Assembly (NCBI GenBank): GCA_964019425.1
Contig: OZ025806.1
Location: forward strand, 553,374 to 617,373
Source: Flectonema sp. DT1601
Lineage: Eukaryota > Euglenozoa > Diplonemea > Diplonemida > Diplonemidae
Reading direction: 5' to 3'
Length of the DNA: 64,000 nucleotides
Notes under the pieces: model-generated
Databases searched by the model: none
What the model saw: the letters and a program-made list of their open reading frames with translations, nothing else
Told to the model about the DNA's origin: nothing
In this document: positions 21,287 through 31,903 of the stretch, piece by piece
Position numbering within the stretch: position 1 is the stretch's first letter
Layout of the letters: the number at the start of each line of letters is the position of its first letter
Made by a program: the position numbers and the translations under genes

Positions 21287-21982
21287 TTATTTCGGAACAA
21301 ATGTAGAATATCCCTTGCGGATTGCACGTTTTCGTTCTGATTCACGAAGAAGTTGAAGTTTACCTCCCTTCCGTGCTTCTTCTTTACGAATGTCCTCTTC
21401 TTCAATAATCTTAAGATCTTCCTGGTGCTTTACTTGTGCTTCAGTTGTAATCCGATTCCCTTCTTCAATTTCCTTAAGACGGCGTTCACGTTCACGTGAT
21501 ATGACATCGTGGCCGTCAGCGTCGATTTCTGCAGCCCGTTTTTCGCTGTTTTTGTAGAACATGTCCATCTCTTCGTGGCGAACCCAATCTTCTCTCATCT
21601 GATGTAGTTTTGTTCCCATTCGCACTCTGTGTTCTTTGAATCTTTGTTCAATTTCTGCCAGTTCTTCTCCTTCTTTGTGATCCCGTTCAATTTTTAGTTC
21701 CTGTCGACGGGTTGCTATTTGTTGACCAATCTTAATAATCTGAGCAGTATCCTTTCTCCGTTGTGATATCGATGCCTCGCTGAGCAGAAGAAGTCTCAAT
21801 TTCCAAAGCTCGTCGTCTGCTTCCCCTGAACTTCCCTCGATTTCAATTTGAATATCATGGTGTACGTATTGTAGCTCTCGCATTACAAATTCTCGTGCTT
21901 CGGGTACATGGTCCTCATCCCACGAAATTAAACAGTGCTTCAGTGAATCACTGTAATTCTCTAACTTTTCATGTAAATGCAT
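21287..21982 (-). CDS. Hypothetical coiled-coil protein
   Basis: A 231-residue, highly charged and almost wholly helical protein. Residues 1-80 contain LENYSDSLKHCLISWDEDHV and ELWKLRLLLLSEASISQRRK; residues about 80-215 are a long Glu/Lys/Arg-rich coiled coil (RQELKIERDHKEGEELAEIE, RERERRLKEIEEGNRITTEA). It ends RKGYSTFVPK. No membrane or signal segment and no family I recognise. AATAG lies 14 bases before the ATG. Such proteins are common in flagellar and cytoskeletal structures, but there is no direct evidence here. Confidence 0.65.
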   Translation of the reverse strand: MHLHEKLENYSDSLKHCLISWDEDHVPEAREFVMRELQYVHHDIQIEIEGSSGEADDELWKLRLLLLSEASISQRRKDTAQIIKIGQQIATRRQELKIERDHKEGEELAEIEQRFKEHRVRMGTKLHQMREDWVRHEEMDMFYKNSEKRAAEIDADGHDVISRERERRLKEIEEGNRITTEAQVKHQEDLKIIEEEDIRKEEARKGGKLQLLRESERKRAIRKGYSTFVPK

Positions 21983-22349
21983 TGTTTATTAATGACCTAT
22001 TTTAATTCCCCTCCCAACTTTTCAACATTACCTCAATAATATTCATAGTATCAGTTGCGCGCGTGAACAAACAATCATATTTTCTACCTGCTTGATGTGT
22101 TTTTTTTTATAAAATGAAGGAACCATACTAAACATTGCGCGATGCATTACGTACTTTCTTTACATGTTTTAAGCTAAAACGTTGTGCAAGTCGGAGTTGA
22201 GAGGAAGATTAACACACAAAAGGGAATATAAAACAATCTGGATCAGCTATATCGACCGTGATACAGGTTATCACAATCATTTCAAACTAAGGAAGGGAAT
22301 CACTTTATGGTAAGAAGTAGCAGAACAATAATAAATACAATTCAAGTCA

Positions 22350-23000
22350 TTACATATGTTGATGTTGATAATGAACATAGGCTAAGTACAGCAGAATTGA
22401 TTCATGAAAACACAGACCAAGTTGCTGTGCAATAACAAATCCTGGAACCCGATAGTGAGCATTTTTTAAGTAGCCAAGTGCATATGCAAACCTACCGATT
22501 GCCCAAACAACAAAACTTTGTGCAGCTAACTCTGGATAGTATAAAGAGGCTACTATATGATATACTAAAAAGAATGCGATATACTCTGAGAAGTTACCAG
22601 CTGCTCGTTGGATTCTATTAAACTCACCATTTGAACCACGTGGATCTAACAGAACTAATTCACCAGATGCAGTTGTGTACACTGCCTGATCAGGCCATTT
22701 AATCCCAGCCATTTCTCTGCAGTACAGGGCCATGCAGCAAGTTATATCGTAAACAAATCGTGCAAGGCTCAAGTTCATGAACACCCACCAAGGAACTATG
22801 TCCAGTAGCTGTCTGTTCTGCATCTTCATTCCAGTTGTTGAGTAATAAACCATTCCAAAAGTAATTAATCTAATTACTATTAAAGCAAATGGTATCACAC
22901 CTCTCGGTGGAGTGTGGTCACCCATACCAAGTTCAACCACTGCTGGTTCCTCCGATTTCTTTGTAGCCTGTTGAATGCTGGGTTCTCTTCTGTTCGACAT
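22350..23000 (-). CDS. MAPEG-family membrane protein
   Basis: A 216-residue integral membrane protein with four hydrophobic segments: about 35-55, 65-90, 138-160 and 185-210. The RIQRAAGNFSEYIAFFLVYH stretch matches the MAPEG signature (R-x2-R-A-x2-N-x2-E), followed by LAAQSFVVWAIGRFAYALGY and LKNAHYRVPGFVIAQQLGL, which is the usual helix 3-4 region with R-x2-Y and Y-x-R. MAPEG proteins include microsomal glutathione transferases and leukotriene C4 synthase of the ER and nuclear envelope; bacterial and protist members are often of unknown substrate. The cytosolic N-terminus of 30 residues is polar. The protein is longer than the typical 150 because of the N-tail and the loop after helix 2. 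GCAG lies 37 bases before the ATG. Confidence 0.8.
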   Translation of the reverse strand: MSNRREPSIQQATKKSEEPAVVELGMGDHTPPRGVIPFALIVIRLITFGMVYYSTTGMKMQNRQLLDIVPWWVFMNLSLARFVYDITCCMALYCREMAGIKWPDQAVYTTASGELVLLDPRGSNGEFNRIQRAAGNFSEYIAFFLVYHIVASLYYPELAAQSFVVWAIGRFAYALGYLKNAHYRVPGFVIAQQLGLCFHESILLYLAYVHYQHQHM

Positions 23001-23022
23001 TCTCGTTGATTTTTTGTTAGAT

Positions 23023-23257
23023 TTACTTGCAACTATCCTGCTTAAAATATATTATAAATATAAGATAAATATGGCTCAGTTATACACTACAGTGCAGTAT
23101 TGCACCTATTCGAGCTATTCTAGTCTACTGAGTACTCACACGGTGCTGATCTAACATTTAATCCGAGCAGAAACTACACCGAAAAACTTACACTTGGTAT
23201 CTTCATCATGTCACCTGTTGAAAGAAGTAATTTTCTTTCCATGTGTCTGTACAGCAC
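23023..23257 (-). other. Exon-like pieces upstream of the MAPEG gene
   Basis: TTTATTCAG precedes an open 66-nt segment (23,257-23,192; VLYRHMERKLLLSTGDMMKI, then PS) that ends at a consensus donor GTAAGT. The next acceptor, TTTTAAGCAG, leads to five codons ending in a stop at 23,023. This could be the 3' end of a separate minus-strand gene only 22 bases before the MAPEG start, or an untranslated leader exon. No earlier exon was found, so I list it as a candidate only. Confidence 0.3.
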
Positions 23258-23726
23258 CTGAATAAAGAATATAAAGTAATACGCACAACTGGCAGAACAG
23301 ATACTAAGGACATTCATGTGACCCTATCCTAATCTTAGATAGGTTCACCGCGCTGGGGTAGTGCCAGGTACTGACGGGACACCGCAGGTGGGTTTTGAAT
23401 TGAAGAGCGGAAGTGAGTGAACTTTAGAAGAAGTTCGATAATAACAATAAAACTAATAACAGTACCACTCACACCAAAGTAAATAATATGCATGAAGTAA
23501 GAGAAGTGGAATAAAATATACACAAAGTAATTTTGGTACTTTATGTTTTCTTTATCATCGGTGCTGCTTTAGGACAGGTTAGCATATTACCCAAACGGAA
23601 TTTCAAGAAGGATAGCAAAAGATTTTCATGAGACCAAGAAGGCTTCGCATTTTCTTTGTTCTCTTCTTTCATCAATTACTAAGCAAAAAAAGGGCTGCGG
23701 TGAACCAAGTCCGTTTATTTTCTGTA
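23258..23726. other. Spacer with one small membrane-type reading frame
   Basis: A minus-strand frame at 23,335-23,523 would give 62 residues: one hydrophobic helix (GVSGTVISFIVIIELLLKF) and a polar tail ending QRGEPI. It has neither a recognisable family nor clear splice signals. Otherwise I see nothing. This spacer marks the boundary between the gene cluster and the repeat island. Confidence 0.35.
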
Positions 23727-23728
23727 TA

Positions 23729-23800
23729 CTGCAAGTGGAAATATTACTGCGCTGAATAATTACTGCGGGGAAATTTTAGTGCGGTATTTTCCACTTGCAG
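23729..23800. mobile_element. 72-bp mini-element with TA target duplication
   Basis: CTGCAAGTGGAAATA at the left is matched by its inverse TATTTTCCACTTGCAG at the right, and TA flanks both ends (23,727-23,728 and 23,801-23,802). The inside consists of ATTACTGCG and TTAGTGCGG motifs. It is a small relative of the 302-bp element at 35,541. Confidence 0.8.
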
Positions 23801-23802
23801 TA

Positions 23803-24977
23803 TGAGTTGCTTTTTTGTTCTGGAAGGCATCACAGCAGGAAAATATTACTGGAAAAAGAAGAGGAAGAATAAAAGAAAAGAAAAAGTGCCCTAGTGGCAG
23901 ACTCTACACTCTATGCAGTGTAATTTACATGGGCAACATGGGGAGTGCATTGCAGCCTCCAAGGTTAGTAACGACACCTCCCGTTTGCGACCGTCGCGCG
24001 GGGGAGTCGGCGAGCAAAGACTCGCAAACTGTTAGTCTCTTCTGATCATTTCTTTTTTTTTAATCAAATAGATCAACATGGTTGGATTGGTGCAGAGCGC
24101 AGGGCCACTTGGGGCGATAATACCAAGGTAAGACACTTGTAGCTGCTCACATATCCAGATCTTATTACTTCACGGACGCCACCAGTGAATGGGTATGAAA
24201 TCCAATTGGATCAAACAGTTTGCTTTCCTTTCCTTTCTTTGCTGCCGATGCGCAGCTGTAGACAAAGAAGTCCAACTTCAATGTCATTTGTTTACTTAGA
24301 TACAAATAATAAAAACAAAACACATACAGCTACAGGATACTCACATCTGTTGGACCGATATCGATGCTTCCGTTGTCTTCCCTGGCATTGTTTTTAAAAT
24401 AACACTTGTTTTCTCCCTGTTATTCAAATTCTCTGCTAAAATTACAACACAAATAAAGCAGGTTTGTCTTGCTTTTTTTCCGTTACCTGTTTTTGCCAAG
24501 GGACGATAGAAGCAGATCGATGGAGGTTCAGCAAGCGATGTGATGTACTTGTATGTGTGTTCTTTGTGTATGTTTTCTTCCGGTGCGAGTAGTTTTTTTG
24601 TTCTTGCCTTTTCAGAGAGAGCCTTAGCCAAAAAGGAACCATTGTTTTTCGTTCCTGGCCTCAGGCAATGCAACTATCCAGGATTGACAAGTTGGGCCAG
24701 CACCCCTTATTGTTGAAAAAAAAATACAAAAAAATTTTAAAAAAAGGAACACCCAGTGGAGGGTGTCATAAAGATGTCCAAGCAGCGTGAGTCACTTGGG
24801 TCATGAGGAGGCAGATTTCTCCAACTTCACATGCCATCCACCTCATGACCAAGTGTGCTTGCAGGGAAGAGAAGAGGCTGCTCTGCGCTCACAAGCATAG
24901 TGCAGATGAGGGACGGAGGGCTGTTGCCACATTGCAACATGCATGGAGCGCCAGCGCTGATACTGATTCTTCGAGGT
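23803..24977. other. Edge of repeat island: decayed repeats and one exon-like piece
   Basis: On the plus strand AATAG leads into an open segment (24,072-24,127) with an ATG (MVGLVQSAGPLGAIIP) that ends at GTAAGA, a good donor, so a first exon of an unrecognised gene is possible. Around 24,180-24,300 CCAATTGGATCAAA recalls the H3 repeat end, and 24,550-24,650 is a decayed H1 piece (TGTGTTCTTTGTGTATGTTT, GAGAGCCTTAGCCAAAA) in which the shared hairpin is spoiled. Confidence 0.35.
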
Positions 24978-25378
24978 ACAGGTAGCATTGGTAGTCTGTT
25001 GATCCTGAGTGATCCCAGCTACAGTTTTGTTTTTCTTTCTTTTTTTTAGAAGAAGATCAGGACATCCAAGCACTGCTGGATAGTTGCTGAATGCAGGGCC
25101 TGCCTGTGGCATTATAATAACAGGCTAAGTCATTTGTAGTTCATAGTTTACCTTTGATTTTATAACTTCACATAGGTACTATGAACAATGAGAGATAGGC
25201 AAGGTGACCAACCTTGACATTCTTTCTTTTCTCTCCTGTTGTGACAAACACAAAATACACACAAAGCTTACAGTGTGTTCTTTGTGTATGTTTTCTTCAG
25301 GTGTGAGTATTTCTTGCTTTTCAGGGAGGGCCTTAGCCAAAAGCTAACAGTCCAAATCTCACCTGGTAATTCAACTCT
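24978..25378 (-). repeat. H1 repeat, partial, reverse orientation
   Basis: Nearly the same sequence as 34,275-34,600 and the inverse of 57,744-58,180. It runs from AGGTAGCATTGGTAGTCTG through GAACACACTGTAAGC (as inverse) to the hairpin end (CCTTAGCCAAAAGCTAACAG) and CTGGTAATTCAACTC. The last base abuts the retroelement coding region that starts at 25,379. Confidence 0.85.
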
Positions 25379-27283
25379 GGGGGCACTGTTCGGGATGGAG
25401 GAACACTGCCAGGAGTTTGTTGACAGGAAGGTGACACAGCTGGAGAACAAAGTGGAGCTGCTAGTGGACCTGCAGGACTGGCAGGTGGCCATGGTGCTCT
25501 TAAGGCAATGCATGGGCTTCTGCAAGGTGACCCACCTGATGCGATGCTGCATGCATGGGAAAATGGACACCTCGATGAGGAAGGTGGACGAGCTGATGAG
25601 GTCCATGGTGAGCCGAGTGTTGGGCCTGACACTGGAGGGGCCAAAGTGGATGCAAGCACAACTGCCGACCCGGATGGGGGGATTGGGGCTGCGGTCCTGC
25701 CTGGAGAAGCTGTCCAAGATGTTCGACCTGCTACAAGACAGGCGGCAGGGGGAGGTAGTAGGAACCCTGACGTCAGACGCCCTGTTGGAGGAGAAGAAAG
25801 AGGAGTGCGAACTGTTGTTCTCGGCAGTACAGCTGAAACAGCTGGTCTGCATGGGATGTGCGGACGCCTCCGGATCGACGGATGAGTTGACGCTGATCCC
25901 ACTGTGTGGCCGTACACCACAGGTGAGGCTTCAGCCGACGAAGGAGAGAGTCGAGCGGTCCTGCGAGAAGCTGTGCGGCAGCAATGAGGCCACGTTGGAA
26001 GAGAGTTTCGCCTTGCTCCCAAGCTCCTTGATCTTCCAGAGAGACAAGCAGGACACACAAGGGTCCTTGGGATGGGAAGAGCACTTCCAGGTGCAGGTTG
26101 GGGAGAGGGTGATGACGTACCAGCAAACGGGAGCGATCGCACACCTCGGGAGTGACAACGCGGGGCACTACGTGTCATACATGTGGGACGGAGTAGGCTG
26201 GCAGAAGCAAGACGAGAAGGCAATAAGCCAAGTGTCGACAGAGGAGATCACGGTACGAAACCAGTAGTAGTGGTCTACTCGAGGGTAGAGGGATCGACCC
26301 AAGAGGACGTCGGGGTGCCGGTGAGATGGATTCCGGTGGCGAACAAGGACCGGATGGAGGTACGCGAGGCACCGCCGTCGGAGGAGGACACCGCAGGGTA
26401 CACGTCCAGGGAAGAGGTGGAGTGTGTCCTCCGGACGCGAGTAGTAGGGGGGCAGGCACAGTGTAAGCTGCTCCTACTGGTATTGAGCGTCTGGAACGCG
26501 GAGATGGAGAAGCTGGGGGCGGCGGCATGCCTGATACACATGGGAACGCTTGAGGAGGTTCATGTGGTTGGGCTGCCTACTGACATGGGACGAAGCGACT
26601 GCGGAGTATGTGGCAGCGCTGCTAGGGCTCAATGCGATCAGGGAGAGATCGCAACTGCTGGGGGGTGAGACACAGATCGAGGTGGTCACACCGCAGGGCT
26701 GAGAGACGAGCCAGCACAGGAAGTGGGACAACCTGAGGAAAAAGAGCCCCCATCCCCCGACCCCCCGTCGAAGGAGGAGACGCTGTATGTGGTGGCGGTG
26801 GGATGGAAACTGGGAGTGTATGCATTGTGGGAGGAGGCGAAGGCACAGACGGAAGGGTGCCCGAATGCGACACACCCTCCAGGAAGGAGGCGGACAGTTT
26901 GTAGAGAGGTGGCAGCTGGATCCTGGTGGGGCTGGTAGCAGCCAAGGCATGTGGAGGCCTCGTCCCAGCGGAGGCATCCCTGCTGCTGCAAGGAAGTACG
27001 ACACACTGGTCGACAGACCAGAGAGAGGTGCTGGAGGATGGGGAGGCATACGACGCTGGTGGAGATGCCAGAGAGGATGAGAACACATGCGACGGAAAAA
27101 GCGGCGAAAGAGGGCTCTACCTCAGTGACGGAAGCCGTGATGAAGGTTTTCACAGAGGGGGCAAAGAACTAGAGACGAGAGCCACTGTCAGACGGCATGG
27201 ACGGAGTGGAGGGGTTGAAGGACCTGGAAGACTCACAGTCGGAGATGGAAGTCGACGGAGAAGACGTGACGGAAGGGTCAGAA
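25379..27283 (+). mobile_element. Broken retroelement remnant: RT C-terminal region plus ubiquitin-protease-like domain
   Basis: A GC-rich fossil in AT-rich surroundings, with high coding character on the plus strand. The first 890 bases encode a region like the part of retroelement polyproteins just after the reverse transcriptase (LVDLQDWQVAMVLLRQCMGF; QAQLPTRMGGLGLRSCLEKL). It is followed by a segment that matches the His-box of C19 ubiquitin proteases (YQQTGAIAHLGSDNAGHYVS, then W and an acidic pair). The remaining kilobase is broken coding sequence without a domain I can name. The copy is clearly broken, with several breaks. The left side abuts an H1 piece; the right side joins H2 at its standard edge. 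LINE versus tyrosine-recombinase membership cannot be settled. Confidence 0.6.
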
Positions 27284-27671
27284 TTCGATAGAGTGGGAAG
27301 TAACGGACTGGGAGCTTTTGGCTCCTGCCCTATTCCCGATGTAAACTTTTCTTTTTATTTTTTTTTTTTTTTTTTTTAACAGGCCCAAAGGGCGACAATG
27401 ACTGTTGCTGACCAAGGAATAATATTCAAATGAATTTTCGTTTCAAAGAAACGAACAGAATTAAGAGAGAGGCAGAGAGAAAAAAAAAAGAAAAAAAAAA
27501 TATGAAGAGGAAGTAATCAAACATGAAAAAAAAAATAAAATAAAATATAAATAAAAAAACGTTGTATGAAAAAGGAAAAAAAAAAAAAAAAAAAAAAAAA
27601 AAGACCAGAAAAGGAAAGAGAAAATGAAAAGGTATAATATTATTGTGGGGATATGGGGATAGCAGGGAGAT

Positions 27672-27702
<31 letters not shown>

Positions 27703-27720
27703 TATTATTTAAAAAAAAGA
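27284..27720 (+). repeat. H2 module, copy 1
   Basis: Starts TTCGATAGAGTGGGAAG, contains the GGAGC-TTTTG-GCTCC hairpin, GCCC-AAA-GGGC and CGTTTC-AAA-GAAACG, then A-rich tracts and GGTATAATATTATTGTGGGG, and passes into satellite. It follows the RT-like remnant directly. Confidence 0.9.
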
Positions 27721-27841
27721 AACAATCAGTTTAGCGTCTCGATCAGGACGGAAAATAGAAATTAATCGACATAGTCGATCGATAGAAAAAAAACAATGAT
27801 AGCATTGTTTATTTTTTTTTTTTTTTTTTAAATCCTTTTAA
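27721..27841 (+). repeat. Satellite, about 1 copy, up to the piggyBac insertion
   Basis: CAGTTTAGCGTC, GTCGATCGATAG and CAATGATAGCATTG identify the unit. It is cut at TTTTAA by the piggyBac element and resumes at 29,588. Confidence 0.85.
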
Positions 27842-29587
27842 CCCTTACACCACCGGAGCTGATATATCAGTCTGAAAAAAAAAATTTTTTTTGCTAAGTG
27901 AAAATTTTGCATTTCTGAGTACAACGATTTCACGGGAGAGGTATTATTGCGATGTCTTTTATGTTCCTTACGTGTTGCGCCGCAATAGTTTTTATTAAAT
28001 GGTAAATTTTCCATTTGCTAAAGCTGGCCAAAATCAACTTGGGAAATATGTCGGTCCACAGTTCTGATGAGGATGCAACAGTATTTGTTAATCCATCGTC
28101 GGTGTGCTCCGATTCGTCACTTGACGAAGTATCTGACTCCAAATGGGGAGGGGAGGTAACAAGGGTTACCAAGAATAAAAACGCGTTTCCAAGAAACGTT
28201 AAAGATTGGAGTTGCACGCAAGTCGGAGCTGCAGGTTTTTGAGTTTTTCTTCGGATAGTCAGTTTTCCAGCTGATGAAGAAAAACTCTGAGGTCTATGCC
28301 TCACAGAGGGGAAGAAAATTTAAAACCAGTACGCAGGAGCGAAGGGCCTTTGTTGGCACAACACTACTGACGCGCGCCTCCCAATAAAATCTAACCTGGG
28401 GGATTCCTGGGGTTTGAATGACATGCTGTTGACCCCCCTGTTGTTCTTTCCGCAAGTGTTTTCACGTAATCGCTTTGCCGAAATACTGAGGAACTTACAC
28501 TTCTCTGCGATATTACCTGCTCCCGAGCATGAGGATCCGAAGTGGAGACGTGTATTTTGAATTCCTTTATCCTGATGCGACGTGGGCATGGTGGAATTTG
28601 GACGGATAGTAGTGAATCTGGCTGGAGAAGCAAGAGATTCTTATCCTTCAAATTGGCTTTGTTTTGGGCAGCTTAGGTACATTTAAACGTACCAGAGCGG
28701 CACCAACACTATTAATAACACCATCAGTACCGCCTTCTCCACAATCAGTATCAATCCCTGATCGCCTCAAGCCAGCTTTTGGACACTACCCCGGAAAGAT
28801 GGAAAAGGCTCGTCGGTGTGCAGTTCGCGCAAAGCGCGCACAATCACTAGATTACTGTGAGCGATGCAACCAAGCGCTTTGTGCTTACCCATATTTCAAA
28901 AGGTATCACATTCTCCAAAACTACAAAATTCCTTGTGATGTTCCTAAACCGCCAACTTCCCAAAAATCCAGTATGCCAGGCTGGTGGGGTAAAGAGGTGG
29001 AAGTTTATAGATCCGGCCCAACACGGTCTGATCTAAGTAGCTGCACTGTTACTAATGAAGTTCCATGATCTGGGATCGATGTTATTTGTATTTTTCGAGC
29101 TTATCAACCCCGATGCGGTAATCCTCCTGTGTGTCTGAACCTGCTGTGCCATGATGCGGGTTGTTTGTGTATTTTCCGCGACCACAGAGGGCTTTTACAA
29201 GCTCAAAAAACAGGGAAAAAATCTGATTTTTCGATTTAATATCGGCCGTGATTTGGCATTCTCTTTACTTGGGCTCCCTCTGACATGATGTTGCGCAGAA
29301 ACATCATCCCTTTCAAAATACGGGAAGGGAATAACATGCAGCTGCTATGAATGGAAACCGTTGAGTACGTTATTGCGACACTGCCGACTTTGTTAGTTCT
29401 GCTGAATGTGCAACAACGCACCAAGGTACGCACCGTTAGGTGTGTGGGTGACAGGTGTTATTGACCCGTAGGAGTAGTTGTGTCCGGCTTGGTACATAGG
29501 TTTTCTGGGGGGGTACCTTTTCTCTTTTTGAAAAAACAGTAAAATTTTGGACCCGTTGTTTTGGGGGTTCTTACGGTGGTGTAAGGG
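27842..29587 (+). mobile_element. piggyBac-like DNA transposon, decayed
   Basis: Ends are CCCTTACACCACCG and its inverse, with TTAA on both sides (27,838-27,841 and 29,588-29,591), the target of the piggyBac superfamily. Uninterrupted satellite units elsewhere read CCTTTTAATTATTTT at this point, so the empty site is preserved. Inside, plus-strand pieces resemble piggyBac transposase: an acidic N-terminal part (about 28,015-28,240), a core piece with SRNRFAEILRNLHFS (about 28,440-28,560), and the C-terminal Cys-rich finger (RRCAVRAKRAQSLDYCERCN, then ALCAYPYFKRYH; 28,664-29,068). The total length is 1,746 bp, shorter than an autonomous element, and the reading frame is interrupted with much of the catalytic core missing, so it cannot encode active transposase. 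Confidence 0.85.
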
Positions 29588-29591
29588 TTAA

Positions 29592-29832
29592 TTATTTTAA
29601 AGAAAAAAATCAGTTTAGCGTCCCGACCAGGACGGGAAATAGAAAATAATCGACATAGTCGATCGATAAAAAAAAAAACAATGATAACATTGTTTATTCC
29701 TTTTTTTTTTTTTTTTTATTATTCTTTTTATTTATTTTTAAAGAAAAAACAATCAGTTTAGCGTCTTGACCAGGACGGAAAATAGAAAGTGATCGACATA
29801 GTCGATCGATAAAAAAAACAATGATAACATTC
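29592..29832 (+). repeat. Satellite, 2 copies
   Basis: Two units with GTCCCGACCAGGAC or GTCTTGACCAGGAC, the GTCGATCGATA hairpin and AACAATGATAACATT. The second unit is cut at CAATGATAACATT by an H1 piece. Confidence 0.85.
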
Positions 29833-30010
29833 TTCAGGTGTGAGTAGTTTTTTTGTTCTTGCTCTTCAGGGAGGGCCTTAGCCAAAAGCTAACAGTCCAA
29901 ATCTCACCTGGTAACTTAACTCATTCTTTGTCAGTTTTGGCATCAAACCTGTAATGGTTACATTAACTACCATTTCAACAGGTTATTTACTTAATTATTT
30001 GTTCTAAAAG
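29833..30010 (-). repeat. H1 repeat, short reverse copy
   Basis: Inverse of about 59,020-59,175. It carries CCTTAGCCAAAAGCTAACAG (hairpin) and then the CAGTTTTGGCATCAAAC segment that in the long copy precedes the second H1 repeat. Confidence 0.8.
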
Positions 30011-30119
30011 TTGCTAAGTATCTCATATCCCCACAATAATATTATACCTTTTCATTTTCTCTTTCCTTTTCTGGTCTTTTTTTTTCTTTTTTTTCCTTTT
30101 TCATACAACGTTTTTTATT

Positions 30120-30151
<32 letters not shown>

Positions 30152-30508
30152 TTTTTCATGTTTGATTATTTCCTCTTCATTTTTTTTTTTCTTTTCTTTT
30201 CTTTCTTTTTATTTTTTTTTTTTTCTCTGCCTCTCTCTTAATTCTGTTCGTTTCTTTGAAACGAAAATTCATTTGAATATTATTCCTTGGTCAGCAACCA
30301 TCATTGTCGCCCTTTGGGCCTGTTAAAAAAAATAAAAATAAAAAGAAAGTTTACATTGGGAATAGGGCAGGAGCCAAAAGCTCCCAGTCCGTTACTTCCC
30401 ACTTTATCGAAACTCTCGCTTAGAAATTTTTTATTTTTTTTATTTTCAGCTCAATTAGCTACAAAGCGTTACGGACGCTAAACTGATTGTTTTTTCTTTA
30501 AAAATAAA
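30011..30508 (-). repeat. H2 module, reverse copy 2, with H1 and satellite scraps
   Basis: Reads as the inverse of the H2 module, from CATATCCCCACAATAATATT to CCACTTTATCGAAA at 30,411. Beyond the H2 edge are the H1 tail (inverse CTAAGCG, TGAAAATAAAAAAAAT, GTAGCTAATTGAGC) and a few satellite bases, which are cut by the non-autonomous MULE. Confidence 0.85.
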
Positions 30509-30631
30509 GGGAAAACCTACAGATCCACCCCCAGGTTTGGAGAAACGTATACTACGGTCACGGCCTTGTGTAGCTTTTTTGACATTTTTTCCCAAATCGA
30601 CAGCCCTCTATTCTGGGCGAGAAAATTTTTC

Positions 30632-30707
30632 AATCCGTGATAGCGCAGTGGTGTTGGTGCCGGACTGAAGCCCTGAAGGTAGGAGGTTCGATTCCCTCGG
30701 GGGGATT
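30632..30707 (+). other. tRNA-like segment in the MULE left end
   Basis: Begins AATCCGTGATAGCGCAGTGG (A-box-like) and contains GGTTCGATTCC (B-box), ending GGGGGGATT. The outer five bases at each end pair (AATCC/GGATT), but the inner acceptor and anticodon stems do not close well. It is homologous to the tRNA-like segment in the right end of MULE-2. Not a functional tRNA gene by eye. Confidence 0.6.
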
Positions 30708-31794
30708 TTTTTTTTTTCCGAAATTTTTTTTTCTGGGCATCTGTTCATCCCTGTTACTCATTAAATACTACCAACGTGGTGCAGCGTAGCAACGCAATGC
30801 CCTCGAGGTTTGTTATTAGCCACAAATCATCGTTAGGGTTAAGCGTAATTAAGGTAAAGAGTATGCTGGGGACAGGTGAGTGATGACTGCAACCGACAAC
30901 ATGCAAGTCAGTGATCCAATTTTTTCGTTCAGCTTTTGGGGCCTGCAAACCCAGCCAAGCGTTCATAGCGACGTTGCTTTTGATCCTTCAATGTCGGCTC
31001 TTCCTAACCTAGACAAGCAGAATTGTCACCCACTAACAGGACCGTCGTGAGACAGGTTTTACCCTTACTGATGGTAAGTCAATTTTTTTCTTATAAAATA
31101 TTTACGTCAATCGCAGAGTATACCTACACTAACATTACCTTTAGTCACTGTATCTCAGAACTAATGTTAAATTATCGTTATGTTATTTATGATACAACAC
31201 ATTTGTATTTTACGTACAAACTTGAACAGGTAACCCCCTTAAGTCGACAGCAATACGGGGTAGTCCCGTTTCTAGTCCCTGGTATCTACGGTTCTCCGAT
31301 CGGAGCCGTGATGCTACGCAACACATCTGCAGTGACTGTGCTTGACTATGTTAGCCTTTGAAGTAAGTCAGTCAATTATGGAGACTGGATCACTTAGTCA
31401 CCAGTGGTGGTTACTTTTTGATCGTGTTAGGGTTGCGTCCAAAACGATGGATTACTCTCTTATGTTAAAGTTTAACTTAACTTAAGGAAGAATTGCGCGA
31501 TGACAGAAGGCTTCCAAGAGAGGTCCTAAGTCGAGTGGAAGTTTACACTATTGACCTTGAAGAACGACCCGCATGTGAATTTGATGCAGGGTCTTTGTAA
31601 GGTTCTGGTGTGAGACTGACTCTGTGCAGACTTTCAAACGATGTTGCCAGGTTATGAGTCAGCAACCTGCACTAAGCAATGTCTCAGAGTACGACGAGTG
31701 TCCGAACGTGATAGAACGAATTAGCAGTACGGATACGTCACGCACGACGTCAGCGGCGGCGTTCCCGACCGAACGGCCAGTGCAGACACTGGGG

Positions 31795-31829
<35 letters not shown>

Positions 31830-31831
<2 letters not shown>

Positions 31832-31903
31832 CCCGACAGGGGTTCGAACCGCAGCCTAGCGAATGCAAGTCTGCAATCATACCACTCGACAATTTGCGTC
31901 GTC
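31830..31903 (-). other. tRNA-like segment in the MULE right end
   Basis: On the minus strand GACGACGCAAATTGTCGAGT reads as an A-box-like start, and GGTTCGAACCCC gives a B-box. TTGCATTCGC in the anticodon region also occurs in the left end of MULE-2. The stems are imperfect. Confidence 0.6.

Noticed and set aside
25268-27153. Long minus-strand frames opposite the RT-like remnant (up to about 296 codons)
   Set aside because: They are Pro/Ser/Arg-rich antisense shadows of the GC-rich plus-strand coding sequence; only the plus strand shows recognisable domains.
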